Positions 1 to 8,445 of a stretch of 57,011 nt of DNA are shown one piece after another (position 1 is the first letter of the stretch; each line of letters opens with the position of its first letter). This DNA is from Candidatus Saccharimonadota bacterium (GTDB taxonomy: Bacteria; Patescibacteriota; Saccharimonadia; Saccharimonadales; Saccharimonadaceae): contig JAFXGL010000001.1 in NCBI GenBank assembly GCA_017513185.1, positions 1-57,011 on the forward strand. Reading direction: 5' to 3'. Under the pieces are notes generated by a model. That model was not told the origin of the DNA. It saw nothing but the letters and a program-made list of their open reading frames with translations, and did not search any database. The position numbers and the translations under genes are program-made.

Positions 1-1
1 A

Positions 2-205
2 CGGACAGGATGATTGTAATGTAGCAAGGTCTTTTACGGTAGTATCAGCATTCGGACAAGTGAGGGAAATAGCGTGCTTATACATGCTCATTCCGGGGTC
101 CCAGTAGCTGATCGTTTCTGATTGTTCACCACCCACACCCTTACCGGTCAGCAACGCACGGGTTGGTTTTTGGCGCCAATGCTTTATACTATTTATAGAA
201 ATATG
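2..205 (-). other. open reading frame running off the left edge
   Basis: A stop-free minus-strand frame runs from about 205 down to the window edge and contains residues such as TGKGVGG and ISYWDPG. No ATG lies near its upstream end; the first in-frame ATG is at 89-91, and an upstream TGA sits at 206-208. It could be the start of a gene using a non-ATG codon, or a remnant interrupted by the recombinase element next to it. I recognise no family. It may be a chance frame. Confidence 0.25.
163..190 (+). promoter_or_regulatory. promoter of the recombinase operon
   Basis: TTGGTT (163-168) and TATACT (185-190) are separated by 16 bp and precede the small gene at 242. Transcription would start near 197, at the left arm of the inverted repeat that follows. 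Confidence 0.45.
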
Positions 206-228
206 TCAACTATAAGAACATATTTCTA
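196..228. repeat. perfect 11-bp inverted repeat before the recombinase operon
   Basis: TAGAAATATGT (196-206) and ACATATTTCTA (218-228) are exact reverse complements around an 11-nt loop. It lies between the -10 box and the ribosome-binding site of the gene at 242. It could be an operator at the DNA level, an RNA hairpin near the 5' end, or part of a recombination site. The sequence does not decide among these. Confidence 0.7.
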
Positions 229-241
229 GAAAGGAGAAAAA

Positions 242-439
242 ATGACCGACCGAGTTTTTCGCCAGTATCTCGCGCTCAATCGTCATTACGCTGTAACGCA
301 GCAGCTATATAAAAAACGATTGATTTCTCGCGCCGATATGACGGCCGTCAAAAAGCACATTGCCGACATAGAAATGGCAATGATTATGCCTAAGCAAAAA
401 ACCGCACATCATCCGCGCAAATTAACAGTTATTAAATAG
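242..439 (+). CDS. small helical SHOCT-like protein, recombinase-associated
   Basis: A 65-residue basic protein. The segment around LYKKRLISRADM and the following helix resembles the short SHOCT-type helical motif (a 'gain from leucine-isoleucine' turn followed by an acid/basic helix) often seen in tiny proteins encoded just before large serine recombinases of mobile elements. The start has a good ribosome-binding site (AAAGGAG at 231-237). The gene ends 12 nt before the recombinase and is clearly cotranscribed with it. A role as recombination directionality factor or regulator is possible from position only; no catalytic motif is visible. Family assignment is tentative. Confidence 0.65.
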   Translation: MTDRVFRQYLALNRHYAVTQQLYKKRLISRADMTAVKKHIADIEMAMIMPKQKTAHHPRKLTVIK

Positions 440-451
440 AAAGGAGTACGC

Positions 452-1864
452 ATGACACAAGTCATGTTACAAAGGGGACATAAAAGAAAAACTACCCTAA
501 TTTATGACCCCACGCAATTACAAACCAACGCCGCCGGCGAAATAATAACCAAAAAGAAAAAAGTCGCCGCCTACGCTCGCGTCTCCACAGAACAAGACGC
601 TCAGCAAAACAGCTACGAAGCCCAAATCGAATACTACACGGACTACATCCAAAAAAAGACCGAATGGGAATTCGTCAAAGTCTACGCCGACGAAGGCATT
701 TCCGGAACAAGCTATAGAAACCGTGACGGGTTTAACGAAATGGTGGCCGACGCCAAAGCCGGCAAAATCGACTTAATCCTCACCAAATCTATCTCGCGTT
801 TCGCTCGCAACACAGTAGACTCATTAGTCATCACCCGCGAACTAAAAAAATATGGAGTAGAAATCTTCTTTGAAAAAGAAAACATCAGCTCCATGGACAC
901 GCAGGCCGAACTAATTTTCACTATCATGTCGTCCATCGCCCAGGAGGAAAGCCGTTCCATCAGTGAAAACGTACGCTGGGGTATGTTACGACGGATGGAA
1001 GCCGGCCAACTCATTGTCCCGTGGAAAAGTTTCCTAGGATTTGAGTGCGGCCCAGACGGACTTCCGCAAATCGTCGAAGAAGAAGCGGTCATCGTACGAG
1101 GCATCTACCGCGATTACCTCAACGGCATGGGAATCCGACAAATCGCCAGGAAGCTCACTGCCAAAGGCATCAAATCGCCCCGTGCTAGCAATAAATGGTC
1201 GCCAGAAACAATCAGAAACATTCTCTCCAACGAAAAATACAAAGGCGACGCCATTTTGCAAAAAACTTACACAGTAGATTTCCTCAGCAAAGAAGTACGA
1301 GTTAATCACGGCGAAAGAAAACAATGGTACATCAGCGACTCGCACGATGCCATCGTCAGCCCAGAAGCCTTCCGGCAAGTGCAGGCAGAACTAAAGCAGC
1401 GATGTAACTACAAAACGGCCCGCTTCCGCCAAAGCCCGTTCACTTACAAACTTTACTGTGGAAAATGCGGCGGCTTCCTAGGCTACCGGAAATGGGATTT
1501 GACCAAAGAAAACGTGATAGATCGATGGTTCTGCGGCCCATGCTACAAGAAAGATCCGCAGGCCGACCTCGTCATGCTCACCGAAAGGCAAATAAAAAAG
1601 GCCTTCACAGAAGCTTTAAGACGCATTTCCGAACAATATGAATGGACTCCTGACGAATACGCGCAGGAGTTTTTACCATTCATTAATTGTGAGGATAAAA
1701 ATAAAGAGGCACTATCTAGTGGCCTCAAAGACGCTAATCCTTCAGCGGTGCCCTTCAGCGAACACGCTTGGCATACATTGCTGGAATACGGAAAGGTAAT
1801 GCCCGACCACACCATTGTCTTCAAATTCCGTAACGGAAAAAAGGAAATAATAGCAATCGGCTAA
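452..1864 (+). CDS. large serine recombinase (site-specific integrase)
   Basis: 470 residues. The N-terminal resolvase domain starts with YARVS, with the nucleophile Ser45, and includes the conserved region ending in SRFARNTVDS. It is followed by a recombinase domain and a zinc ribbon with C336-x2-C339 and C361-x2-C364, then a C-terminal tail. Large serine recombinases cut and rejoin DNA at attachment sites to integrate or excise mobile elements. A strong ribosome-binding site (AAAGGAG, 440-446) supports the start. The stop lies 7 nt from the 3' end of tRNA-Ser(CGA), as expected for an element integrated next to a tRNA. A second, shorter relative is at 32078. The rest of the element is probably left of the window. 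Confidence 0.95.
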   Translation: MTQVMLQRGHKRKTTLIYDPTQLQTNAAGEIITKKKKVAAYARVSTEQDAQQNSYEAQIEYYTDYIQKKTEWEFVKVYADEGISGTSYRNRDGFNEMVADAKAGKIDLILTKSISRFARNTVDSLVITRELKKYGVEIFFEKENISSMDTQAELIFTIMSSIAQEESRSISENVRWGMLRRMEAGQLIVPWKSFLGFECGPDGLPQIVEEEAVIVRGIYRDYLNGMGIRQIARKLTAKGIKSPRASNKWSPETIRNILSNEKYKGDAILQKTYTVDFLSKEVRVNHGERKQWYISDSHDAIVSPEAFRQVQAELKQRCNYKTARFRQSPFTYKLYCGKCGGFLGYRKWDLTKENVIDRWFCGPCYKKDPQADLVMLTERQIKKAFTEALRRISEQYEWTPDEYAQEFLPFINCEDKNKEALSSGLKDANPSAVPFSEHAWHTLLEYGKVMPDHTIVFKFRNGKKEIIAIG

Positions 1865-1871
1865 TCTGATT

Positions 1872-1959
1872 TGGCGGAAGCGAGAGGATTCGAACCTCCG
1901 AGACATTGCTGCCCACACGATTTCGAGTCGTGCGCCTTCAACCACTCGGCCACGCTTCC
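1872..1959 (-). tRNA. tRNA-Ser(CGA)
   Basis: An 88-nt class II tRNA with acceptor GGAAGCG/CGCTTCC, discriminator G, encoded CCA, a long variable arm and anticodon CGA (reads UCG). The 3' end faces the serine recombinase at 452-1864, so this is a plausible integration target. Confidence 0.97.
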
Positions 1960-2038
1960 GTCAAACATTTTAACATATTTTTGGTCTCAAGAAAACAGTC
2001 GCAGATAAATCCCCCTACCCAATCCCTTAATTTCGTGG

Positions 2039-2129
2039 TATAATAACACTCGTCACGTATACCGTGATGAACATTTAATTTTCTAGGTGGATGTCGTAAT
2101 GAAGTTTTAACCTTCGTGAAAATATCCAC
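2039..2129 (+). promoter_or_regulatory. promoter and structured leader of tRNA-Arg(GCG)
   Basis: A consensus TATAAT (2039-2044) lies about 88 nt before the mature tRNA. The transcribed leader can fold into TCACG/CGTGA around 2053-2067 and into a long hairpin closed by GTGGAT (2087-2092) and ATCCAC (2124-2129), with an internal GAAG/CTTC stem. It is unusually long and structured for a tRNA leader, so it may be a separate small RNA. Confidence 0.5.
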
Positions 2130-2131
2130 AT

Positions 2132-2208
2132 GTGCCCGTAGCTCAGATGGATAGAGCGTCAGCTTGCGGAGCTGAAGGTCGCACGTTCGACTCGTGTCGG
2201 GCATACCA
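2132..2208 (+). tRNA. tRNA-Arg(GCG)
   Basis: 77 nt with encoded CCA. The anticodon loop reads TTGCGGA, giving anticodon GCG for CGC/CGU codons; most bacteria use ACG modified to inosine instead. The acceptor GTGCCCG pairs with CGGGCAT, so the first pair is a G-U wobble. Confidence 0.95.
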
Positions 2209-2233
2209 TATTACCTAGAAATTAACAAAATGC

Positions 2234-2260
2234 AAAAAACTCTCCCCTGGAGGGTTTTTT
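2234..2260 (+). terminator. intrinsic terminator after tRNA-Arg(GCG)
   Basis: A 7-bp stem (ACTCTCC with GGAGGGT, one G-U pair) with a 3-nt loop, followed by six T and preceded by six A. Confidence 0.8.
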
Positions 2261-2264
2261 GTGT

Positions 2265-2270
2265 TATAAT
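2265..2270 (+). promoter_or_regulatory. -10 box, Mur ligase gene (leaderless)
   Basis: TATAAT ends 6 nt before the ATG at 2277, so the transcript should start at or next to the start codon. Confidence 0.75.
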
Positions 2271-2276
2271 GACCTC

Positions 2277-3047
2277 ATGATGGATAACACGAAGACCTCC
2301 CCTAATAAAACCGAAACGAAAAAGAAACCTTCCTTTAAGTCTAAACTCCAGCGCACCCATGCTAAGTTTTTGTCTAGTTATTATGGCAACCCCATCCGCG
2401 ATATGAAGCTCATTTGCGTTACCGGCACCTCCGGCAAAAGCATTGTCGCGCACTTCGTTCACGAGATTCTTCGCGCCGCCGGCCAGCACGTCGCCGTCCT
2501 CGCTTCCGACTCCCCTATCAAGACCTCCGTCCTCCACAAATTCCTCTCCGAAGCCTGGAAAGCCGGCTCGTCCTACGTCGTCGTTACCGCCCCGGCCGAG
2601 TCTCTTAAAAACAACGTCTTCTACGGCCTCCCCGTTTACGTCGCAGCCATGACCGATTTTCTCCCGGCCTCTCTCGACGCTATGTCTCCAGAGGAATACT
2701 CAGCTTCGGAATCCACCCTCTTTAAGATGAACCCAGACATCGTCGTCCTAAACGAAGACGACGCCAACTTCCAGCACTTCTCTCGCTTTGTCGGCCACAC
2801 CGACACTCTGACTTACGGCACCACCCGCACCGCCACTCTTCGTATCGACGGCGCCAAGCTTTACAAAAAGGGAACTGAAGCTAGCCTTTCTCTTGGCTCC
2901 TCCCGCTTCTCCGTCGCCAGCTTCCTCACCGGCGAGCCGATTGTCTCCTATATGGCTTGCGCCGCCGCCGTCGCCACCTCTCTCCACGTCGCTAACGACG
3001 TCATTGCTGACGGCATCGCCAATTACAACCCCGACCACGTCGAATAA
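2277..3047 (+). CDS. short Mur ligase family protein
   Basis: 256 residues. A P-loop TGTSGKS (about 49-55) and the following region match the N-terminal and central ATPase parts of Mur ligases such as MurE, which join amino acids to UDP-MurNAc in peptidoglycan synthesis. Bacterial Mur ligases are normally 450-500 residues with a C-terminal ligase domain, and that domain is absent here: the protein ends at DHVE followed by TAA. The P-loop is SGKS instead of the usual NGKT. It may be a reduced ligase or a protein with a new role. The start at 2277 is chosen because TATAAT sits 6 nt upstream; an upstream in-frame TTG would lie inside the terminator. Confidence 0.8.
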   Translation: MMDNTKTSPNKTETKKKPSFKSKLQRTHAKFLSSYYGNPIRDMKLICVTGTSGKSIVAHFVHEILRAAGQHVAVLASDSPIKTSVLHKFLSEAWKAGSSYVVVTAPAESLKNNVFYGLPVYVAAMTDFLPASLDAMSPEEYSASESTLFKMNPDIVVLNEDDANFQHFSRFVGHTDTLTYGTTRTATLRIDGAKLYKKGTEASLSLGSSRFSVASFLTGEPIVSYMACAAAVATSLHVANDVIADGIANYNPDHVE

Positions 3048-3067
3048 TCATCAGCAAGCGAAGCTTT

Positions 3068-3105
3068 TTAGCACTCTTGCTTTTTGACTGCTAATTTTGT
3101 ATAAT
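3068..3105 (+). promoter_or_regulatory. CIRCE operator and promoter of dnaJ
   Basis: TTAGCACTC (3068-3076), 9 nt, GACTGCTAA (3086-3094) matches the HrcA-binding CIRCE element with one mismatch (GAC for GAG). It is followed at once by TATAAT (3100-3105), 6 nt before the dnaJ ATG. HrcA bound here would block the -10 region. Confidence 0.9.
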
Positions 3106-3111
3106 GTCTAT

Positions 3112-4044
3112 ATGGCAAAACGTGACTATTATGAAGTTTTAGGCGTATCTAAATCCGCATCTGATGACGAAATCAAAAAGGCGTACCGCAAGCTCGCCAT
3201 TAAATATCATCCCGACAAAAATCCTGGCGACAAAACCGCCGAAGAAAAGTTTAAAGAAGCCACCGAGGCTTACGAAGTCTTAAACGACAAACAAAAACGC
3301 GCTCGCTACGACCAGTTTGGTCACGCTGGCGTCGGCGGCAACGCTGGCAATCCTTTCGGCGGCGGCAACCCATTTGGCCAAAATGGTAACTTTAACTTCA
3401 ACGGCCAAAGCTTCCATTTCGACTTTGGTGGTGGCGCTCCCGGCGGCCTCGACGACATTCTCGGCGACCTCTTTGGCTTTGGCGGCGGCGCCCGTCGCCG
3501 TCGTGCCATGCGCGGTCAAGATTTTGAGACCCAAGTCATCATCGACTTTAAAGAAGCCGTCTTTGGCACCACGCGAGAAATCTCCGCCCCAGAATCCGGC
3601 AAAAAGCTCAAAGTCAAAATCCCCGCCGGCATCGACGACGGCATGGCTGTTCGCCTCGCTGGCAAAGGTGGCGCCGCTCCTAAAGATGGCGAGCCTGGCG
3701 ACCTTTACGTCCGCGTCCGTGTCAAGCCCGACAAAGTCCTCACTCGTGAAGGCAACATCATTCTCTCAGAAGCTGTCATTTCCATGGCCGACGCCGCTCT
3801 CGGTTGCGAACTCGACGTCGACACTGTCGATGGTAAAGTTACCATGAAAGTCCCCGCCGGCACCCAGTCCGGCACGCCATTCCGCCTCTCCGGCCATGGT
3901 GTCCCCATGCGCGCCGATGGCGATCGCGGTCCGCACATCGTCACTATCATTGTAGAGACTCCTAAAAACCTTTCCAAACGCCAAAAAGAACTTCTCGAAG
4001 AATTTCGCGACCCCAAAAACAAAAAACGTGGCTTTTGGGGCTAG
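3112..4044 (+). CDS. dnaJ: DnaJ-family co-chaperone without zinc finger
   Basis: 310 residues. The J domain (1-70) carries HPD at 33-35, followed by a Gly/Phe-rich linker (about 75-135) and the C-terminal substrate-binding domains. The CxxCxGxG zinc-finger repeats of classical DnaJ are missing, and only one cysteine is present. That makes this a class B (CbpA/DnaJB-like) J-protein that stimulates DnaK ATPase. The upstream CIRCE element puts it under HrcA control with hrcA-grpE at 9155. dnaK itself is not in the window. The start at 3112 follows TATAAT by 6 nt, so translation should be leaderless. Confidence 0.95.
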   Translation: MAKRDYYEVLGVSKSASDDEIKKAYRKLAIKYHPDKNPGDKTAEEKFKEATEAYEVLNDKQKRARYDQFGHAGVGGNAGNPFGGGNPFGQNGNFNFNGQSFHFDFGGGAPGGLDDILGDLFGFGGGARRRRAMRGQDFETQVIIDFKEAVFGTTREISAPESGKKLKVKIPAGIDDGMAVRLAGKGGAAPKDGEPGDLYVRVRVKPDKVLTREGNIILSEAVISMADAALGCELDVDTVDGKVTMKVPAGTQSGTPFRLSGHGVPMRADGDRGPHIVTIIVETPKNLSKRQKELLEEFRDPKNKKRGFWG

Positions 4045-4064
4045 CCCAGTCCACAAACTAGTGC

Positions 4065-4095
4065 TATAATACCTCCAAACAAGTGGAGGTATTAT
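4065..4095 (+). promoter_or_regulatory. promoter overlapped by an 11-bp inverted repeat
   Basis: TATAAT (4065-4070) overlaps the left arm ATAATACCTCC (4066-4076). The right arm GGAGGTATTAT (4085-4095) includes the ribosome-binding site and the first two bases of the start codon. The arms are perfect with an 8-nt loop. Transcription from this -10 box would begin after the left arm, so an operator is more likely than an RNA hairpin. Confidence 0.65.
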
Positions 4096-4303
4096 GGAAT
4101 TAATCAAACAAATGCTTTTGCGCAACGGATTGATTGCGAACGATGGCAGCTATGTCACCGATGCCCTCATTCGCAACGAAATCTGTGTCTGCGACCGTCG
4201 TGGTCGCGTCACGCATCGCATTGAAAAATCCTCCAACGGCGTAGATCTCGTTGTACGCGGTGTCAAATCTCGCATGGTCGAATGCCGTCTCAAGCTCGCT
4301 TGA
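4094..4303 (+). CDS. small protein of unknown function
   Basis: 69 residues, mixed charge, with two Cys in ICVCDRRGR and no membrane segment or signal peptide. I do not recognise the family. It is credible as a gene because it has a -10 box at 4065, a strong GGAGGT ribosome-binding site and C-rich third codon positions like its neighbours. The control region is a perfect inverted repeat, so the gene may be tightly regulated or autoregulated. It stands between dnaJ and tRNA-Met as a single transcription unit. Confidence 0.7.
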   Translation: MELIKQMLLRNGLIANDGSYVTDALIRNEICVCDRRGRVTHRIEKSSNGVDLVVRGVKSRMVECRLKLA

Positions 4304-4341
4304 CTAGAGAGAAAAAATAGCGTATATTATATATACTGCGT

Positions 4342-4418
4342 GGCAACGTAGCTCAGGTGGTTAGAGCGTGGGACTCATAAGCCCAAGGTCACTGGTTCGA
4401 ACCCAGTCGTTGCTACCA
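4342..4418 (+). tRNA. tRNA-Met(CAT), elongator
   Basis: 77 nt, anticodon loop CTCATAA, encoded CCA. The body closely matches bacterial elongator tRNA-Met. The first acceptor pair is G1-U72 (GGCAACG with CGTTGCT) rather than G-C. Confidence 0.93.
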
Positions 4419-4432
4419 GTTTTTTTATGGTA

Positions 4433-4438
4433 TATAAT
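4433..4438 (+). promoter_or_regulatory. -10 box, RNA methyltransferase gene (leaderless)
   Basis: TATAAT lies 8 nt before the ATG at 4447, directly after the T-run that follows tRNA-Met. Confidence 0.65.
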
Positions 4439-4446
4439 ATACTGTA

Positions 4447-5634
4447 ATGAAACTGACAGTCAAACAACTCGTCCCCGGAGGCCAGGGCATTAGCAAGATT
4501 TCCGACAAGAAAAGCCCGCACTTTGGCCAAGTCATTTTTCTGTGGAACGCTCTCCCAGGTGAAGCCGTTTCTGACTATCGAATCACCACCAAAAAATCTA
4601 ACTACCTCGAGGGCATCGTCACCAAGCTCGACACTCGCTCTCCCCATCGCGTCAAATCTAGCGACCCTTGCTTCCTCTCCACCTCCCCCTGGCAAATTAT
4701 GGATTTCACCTACGAACTCGAACAAAAACGTCTCCTCGTCGCCGAATCTTTCCGCCAGGCCAAGCTCACCCTCCCCGAAGGCATAGAAATAGAGCCCACC
4801 ATCACCGACGGCACTGAGTGGCATTATCGCAACAAAATGGAATACGCCCTCTACTGGGACAACTATGCCGAAAAAATCAAGCTCGCTTTTCACGGCCGTG
4901 GCACTCACCGCAAAATTCCCATCGTCACCAGTTCCATCGAACGTCCAGAAATCTTAGCCAAAGCTCAGGCTATCGTCGATGAACTTAATAAAAACCACGA
5001 CGAAGCTCGCAAATATCAGTCTCTCCTTCTCCGCGCCAACCAACGCGGCGAAGTCTCTGGTGGTCTCTACGAAAACCACCGCCCTCACCCCACCTTCCCG
5101 GCCCTCACCGACACCATCCTCGGTCACAAATACACTTACAGCCCCAACGGCTTCTTCCAGATAAACCTCCCGGTTTACGAACTCGCTCTTAAAGAAATCG
5201 CTAAAGAAATCTCCACTGATAAAGTATTAGACCTTTACGCCGGCGTCGGTACCATCGGCCTCTCCGTCGCGCGCGACAAAGACCTTACCCTGGTCGAGTG
5301 CAACGCCGATGCTTTCCGCGAGCTTCAAAACAACTGCGTCGGCACCTCTGCCCAGCCCATTCTCGCCAAAAGCGAATCTGCCCTCGACTACCTCGAAAAA
5401 TCTCAAACCGTCATCCTCGACCCACCCCGCAGCGGCTGCCACCATAACTTGCTAGAAAAACTCCTCGAAGTTAAACCAGGAAAAATCATCTACCTCTCCT
5501 GCAACCCCTCCACCCAGGCTCGCGACCTCAAAACTCTCACCACACAATACAATATCTCTCGCGTCGTACCCTTCAACTTCTTCCCCAAGACTACCCACAT
5601 AGAAAACCTAGCTATTTTAACGAGGAAATCATAA
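4447..5634 (+). CDS. rlmD: RNA (uracil-5-)-methyltransferase, RumA/TrmA family
   Basis: 395 residues. An N-terminal TRAM-like beta domain (1-60) is followed by the class I methyltransferase core with the SAM motif [11 protein letters not shown], motif IV DPPRSG and the catalytic cysteine in [13 protein letters not shown]. Enzymes of this family methylate C5 of a uridine in 23S rRNA or tRNA using S-adenosylmethionine. The N-terminal Fe-S cysteines of E. coli RlmD are not present, as in the Gram-positive RlmCD branch, so the exact target base is uncertain and the symbol is provisional. The stop codon overlaps the ruvB start by 1 nt, giving an rlmD-ruvB operon. Confidence 0.88.
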   Translation: MKLTVKQLVPGGQGISKISDKKSPHFGQVIFLWNALPGEAVSDYRITTKKSNYLEGIVTKLDTRSPHRVKSSDPCFLSTSPWQIMDFTYELEQKRLLVAESFRQAKLTLPEGIEIEPTITDGTEWHYRNKMEYALYWDNYAEKIKLAFHGRGTHRKIPIVTSSIERPEILAKAQAIVDELNKNHDEARKYQSLLLRANQRGEVSGGLYENHRPHPTFPALTDTILGHKYTYSPNGFFQINLPVYELALKEIAKEISTDKVLDLYAGVGTIGLSVARDKDLTLVECNADAFRELQNNCVGTSAQPILAKSESALDYLEKSQTVILDPPRSGCHHNLLEKLLEVKPGKIIYLSCNPSTQARDLKTLTTQYNISRVVPFNFFPKTTHIENLAILTRKS

Positions 5635-6656
5635 TGGCCATTGAACGTAGCACCAAACGCATCGTCGACGTCAACCCTCACGATGAAGACTCCGAAGAAC
5701 AAGTTTTAGAAAAATCTTTAAGACCCACTTCCTTTGCTGAATATATCGGCCAAGAACGGCTCAAGACTAATCTCAAGCTTGCCATCGACGCCGTCAAAAA
5801 ACGCGACGACGGCTCCACGCTCGACCATGTATTATTATATGGCCCTCCTGGCCTCGGCAAAACTACCATGGCCAACGTCATTGCCCACGAGCTCGGCGCC
5901 AACCTTCGCGTCACTTCCGGCCCCGCCATTGAGCGCGCCGGCGACCTCGCCAGCATTCTCACCAACCTCCAAGACGGCGACGTCCTCTTTATCGATGAAA
6001 TCCATCGCCTCCGCCGCGTCGTCGAAGAAATCCTCTACTCCGCCATGGAAGATTACAAGCTCGACATTGTCATCGGCAAAGGCCCCGCCGCCCGCAGTGT
6101 CCGCCTTGACCTCCCGCACTTCACCGTCATCGGCGCCACCACTCGTACCGGCTCCCTCGCTGGCCCTCTGCGCGACCGCTTTGGCATCATTCATCGCCTC
6201 GAATATTACAACGAGCTAGAAATCGGTCAAATCATCTCCCGCACCGCTGACATTTTAGACAAAAAAATCACACCCGAAGCCGTGGCTCTTCTTTCCACTC
6301 GCTGTCGTCTCACTCCGCGCATTGCCAATCGCCTCGTCAAACGCGTCCGCGACTACGCCGACGTCAACGGCGACGGCATCATCGACCGGCCTCTCGCAGA
6401 AAAAGCTTTGCAAATGATGGAAATCGACGAATACGGTCTCGACCCCGCCGACCGCAACATGCTCCAACTTATGGTAGAAAACTACGGTGACCGCCCCGTC
6501 GGCCTCACCACCATTGCCGCCTTGACCGGCGACGAGGCCACCACTATCGAAGAATACTACGAGCCGTACCTTCTCCAGCTCGGCTTCCTCGAACGCACAC
6601 CCAAAGGCCGCGTCGTCACGCCCAAGGCTCGCGAACATCTCAAGAATATGTTATAA
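5634..6656 (+). CDS. ruvB: Holliday junction branch migration ATPase RuvB
   Basis: 340 residues, the normal length. Walker A GPPGLGKT (about 70-77), the DEIH Walker B box, the sensor region GATTRTG and the C-terminal winged helix are all in order. With RuvA, the hexamer drives branch migration of Holliday junctions in recombination repair. recA and recX lie 19 kb further on. The gene overlaps the methyltransferase stop by one base, so it is translationally coupled. Its own stop codon lies inside the -10 box of lepA. Confidence 0.97.
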   Translation: MAIERSTKRIVDVNPHDEDSEEQVLEKSLRPTSFAEYIGQERLKTNLKLAIDAVKKRDDGSTLDHVLLYGPPGLGKTTMANVIAHELGANLRVTSGPAIERAGDLASILTNLQDGDVLFIDEIHRLRRVVEEILYSAMEDYKLDIVIGKGPAARSVRLDLPHFTVIGATTRTGSLAGPLRDRFGIIHRLEYYNELEIGQIISRTADILDKKITPEAVALLSTRCRLTPRIANRLVKRVRDYADVNGDGIIDRPLAEKALQMMEIDEYGLDPADRNMLQLMVENYGDRPVGLTTIAALTGDEATTIEEYYEPYLLQLGFLERTPKGRVVTPKAREHLKNML

Positions 6657-6657
6657 T
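6652..6657 (+). promoter_or_regulatory. -10 box, lepA
   Basis: TATAAT overlaps the ruvB stop codon and ends 9 nt before the lepA ATG. A leader of about 3 nt is expected. Confidence 0.65.
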
Positions 6658-6666
6658 ATATACACT

Positions 6667-8445
6667 ATGAACTCCGACAAAATCCGTAATTTCTGCATCA
6701 TCGCCCATATTGACCACGGCAAGTCCACCCTTGCCGACCGCATGATGGAAATTACCGGCACCGTGTCTAAAAGGGAAATGAAAGCCCAACTTCTCGATTC
6801 TATGGAACTAGAACGAGAAAAGGGTATTACCATCAAACTCACGCCCGTCCAAATGCATTACAAAGGCTACGAACTTAACCTCATCGACACCCCCGGCCAT
6901 GTGGATTTTAGCTACGAAGTCTCCCGCAGTCTCCAAGCCGTGGAAACCGCCATTCTCGTCGTCGATGCTACTCAGGGCATCCAGGCCCAGACCCTCGCCA
7001 ACGTTTACCTCGCCCTTGAGCAAGACCTCTACATCATCCCCGTAATAAACAAAATTGACCTTCCCGCTGCCGACGTCGACAAAGTCAAAAAAGAAATCAT
7101 TAATCTCCTCGGTTGTAAAGAGGAAGAAATCATTGGCGTCTCCGCCAAAACCGGCCTCAATGTCGAACAAGTTCTCGACGCTATCATAGAAAAAGCCCCC
7201 TCTCCAGAAAAACAACAAAGCAGCAATCTCAAAGCTCTGATTTTCGACAGTTACTTCGACGACTATCGCGGCGTTATCCTCTACGTCCGCATTTTCGAGG
7301 GCGAACTCAACAAAAACGACGCCATCCGCATGATGGCTGCCGAGACTAACGGCCTCGCCCTAGAAATCGGCACTCTCACGCCAGAAATGCAGCCCAAACA
7401 GACGTTGAGCGAAGGAGAAATTGGCTACATCGTCACCAACCTCAAGACTACTCGCGAAGCCAAAGTCGGCGACACCGTCACCCTCCAAAAACAACCTGCA
7501 AGTACCCCTCTCCCCGGCTACAAAAACGTCCTTCCTTTCGTCTACGCCGGCTTTTTCCCAGTCTCAAACGAAGATTACAAAGACCTCAAAGAAGCTCTAG
7601 AAAAGCTCTCCCTCTCCGACTCCGCACTTCAGTTTGAGCCGGAAAACTCCCCCATCTTGGGCTTCGGCCTTCGTATCGGCTTCCTTGGCCTCTTACATAT
7701 GGACATCATCCGCGAACGTCTAGAACGCGAATTCAACCTTGACCTTGTCGTCACCAACCCTTCCACCAACTACCAAATCATCATGAATAACGGGGAAGAA
7801 CTAGAAATCAAATCCGCCGCCGACCTCCCCGACATTAGCGAAGTCAAAGAAATCCGCGAACCTTGGGTCAAAGGCGAAATTATCCTCCCCAAACCTATGA
7901 TTGGTTCCGTCCTCAACCTCATCGTAGAAAAACGCGGCTTGCAGAAAAATCTTTCCTACATCGAAGACCGCGCCGTCATCGACTTTGAGGCTCCCATGGC
8001 GAATCTTTTGACTGACTTTTACGACCAACTAAAAAGTATCACTAGCGGCTATGCATCGTTCAATTACGAACTCGCTGATTACCGCGCCGAAGACCTCGTG
8101 CGTGTGGACTTCCTTATCGCCGGCCACAAAAACGACGCCCTTTCCGTCATGTGCCATAGAAGCGAGGCCGACGCAATAGGCAGAAGCGTCACGAAAAAAC
8201 TCAAAGAAATCATTCCTCGCCAAAACTTCGAGGTGGCTCTCCAGGCCGCCATCGGCGCCCGCATCATCGCCCGGGAAACTATTGGCGCCTACCGCAAAGA
8301 CGTCACCGTCAAAATCCACACCGGCGACCGCGACCGCAAAGCCAAACTCCTAGAAAAACAAAAACGCGGCAAAGCTCGCATGAAACGCTTCGGCAAAATC
8401 GACATCCCCTCCGACGCCTTCACTGTCATGCTCAAACGCGACTAA
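6667..8445 (+). CDS. lepA: elongation factor 4 (LepA) GTPase
   Basis: 592 residues, full length. The G domain has AHIDHGKST (13-21), DTPGHVDF and NKIDLP; domains II, III and V follow, and the LepA-specific C-terminal domain ends with the basic KRGKARMKRFGKIDIPSDAF region. LepA is a ribosome-associated translational GTPase that affects initiation and back-translocation. The start follows TATAAT by 9 nt with no ribosome-binding site. The 3' end overlaps the convergent NMP kinase gene by 4 nt. Confidence 0.97.
   Translation: MNSDKIRNFCIIAHIDHGKSTLADRMMEITGTVSKREMKAQLLDSMELEREKGITIKLTPVQMHYKGYELNLIDTPGHVDFSYEVSRSLQAVETAILVVDATQGIQAQTLANVYLALEQDLYIIPVINKIDLPAADVDKVKKEIINLLGCKEEEIIGVSAKTGLNVEQVLDAIIEKAPSPEKQQSSNLKALIFDSYFDDYRGVILYVRIFEGELNKNDAIRMMAAETNGLALEIGTLTPEMQPKQTLSEGEIGYIVTNLKTTREAKVGDTVTLQKQPASTPLPGYKNVLPFVYAGFFPVSNEDYKDLKEALEKLSLSDSALQFEPENSPILGFGLRIGFLGLLHMDIIRERLEREFNLDLVVTNPSTNYQIIMNNGEELEIKSAADLPDISEVKEIREPWVKGEIILPKPMIGSVLNLIVEKRGLQKNLSYIEDRAVIDFEAPMANLLTDFYDQLKSITSGYASFNYELADYRAEDLVRVDFLIAGHKNDALSVMCHRSEADAIGRSVTKKLKEIIPRQNFEVALQAAIGARIIARETIGAYRKDVTVKIHTGDRDRKAKLLEKQKRGKARMKRFGKIDIPSDAFTVMLKRD

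Noticed and set aside
4066..4095. RNA hairpin that hides the ribosome-binding site of the small gene at 4094
   Set aside because: The left arm overlaps the -10 box, so it would not be in the transcript; a DNA operator is more likely.
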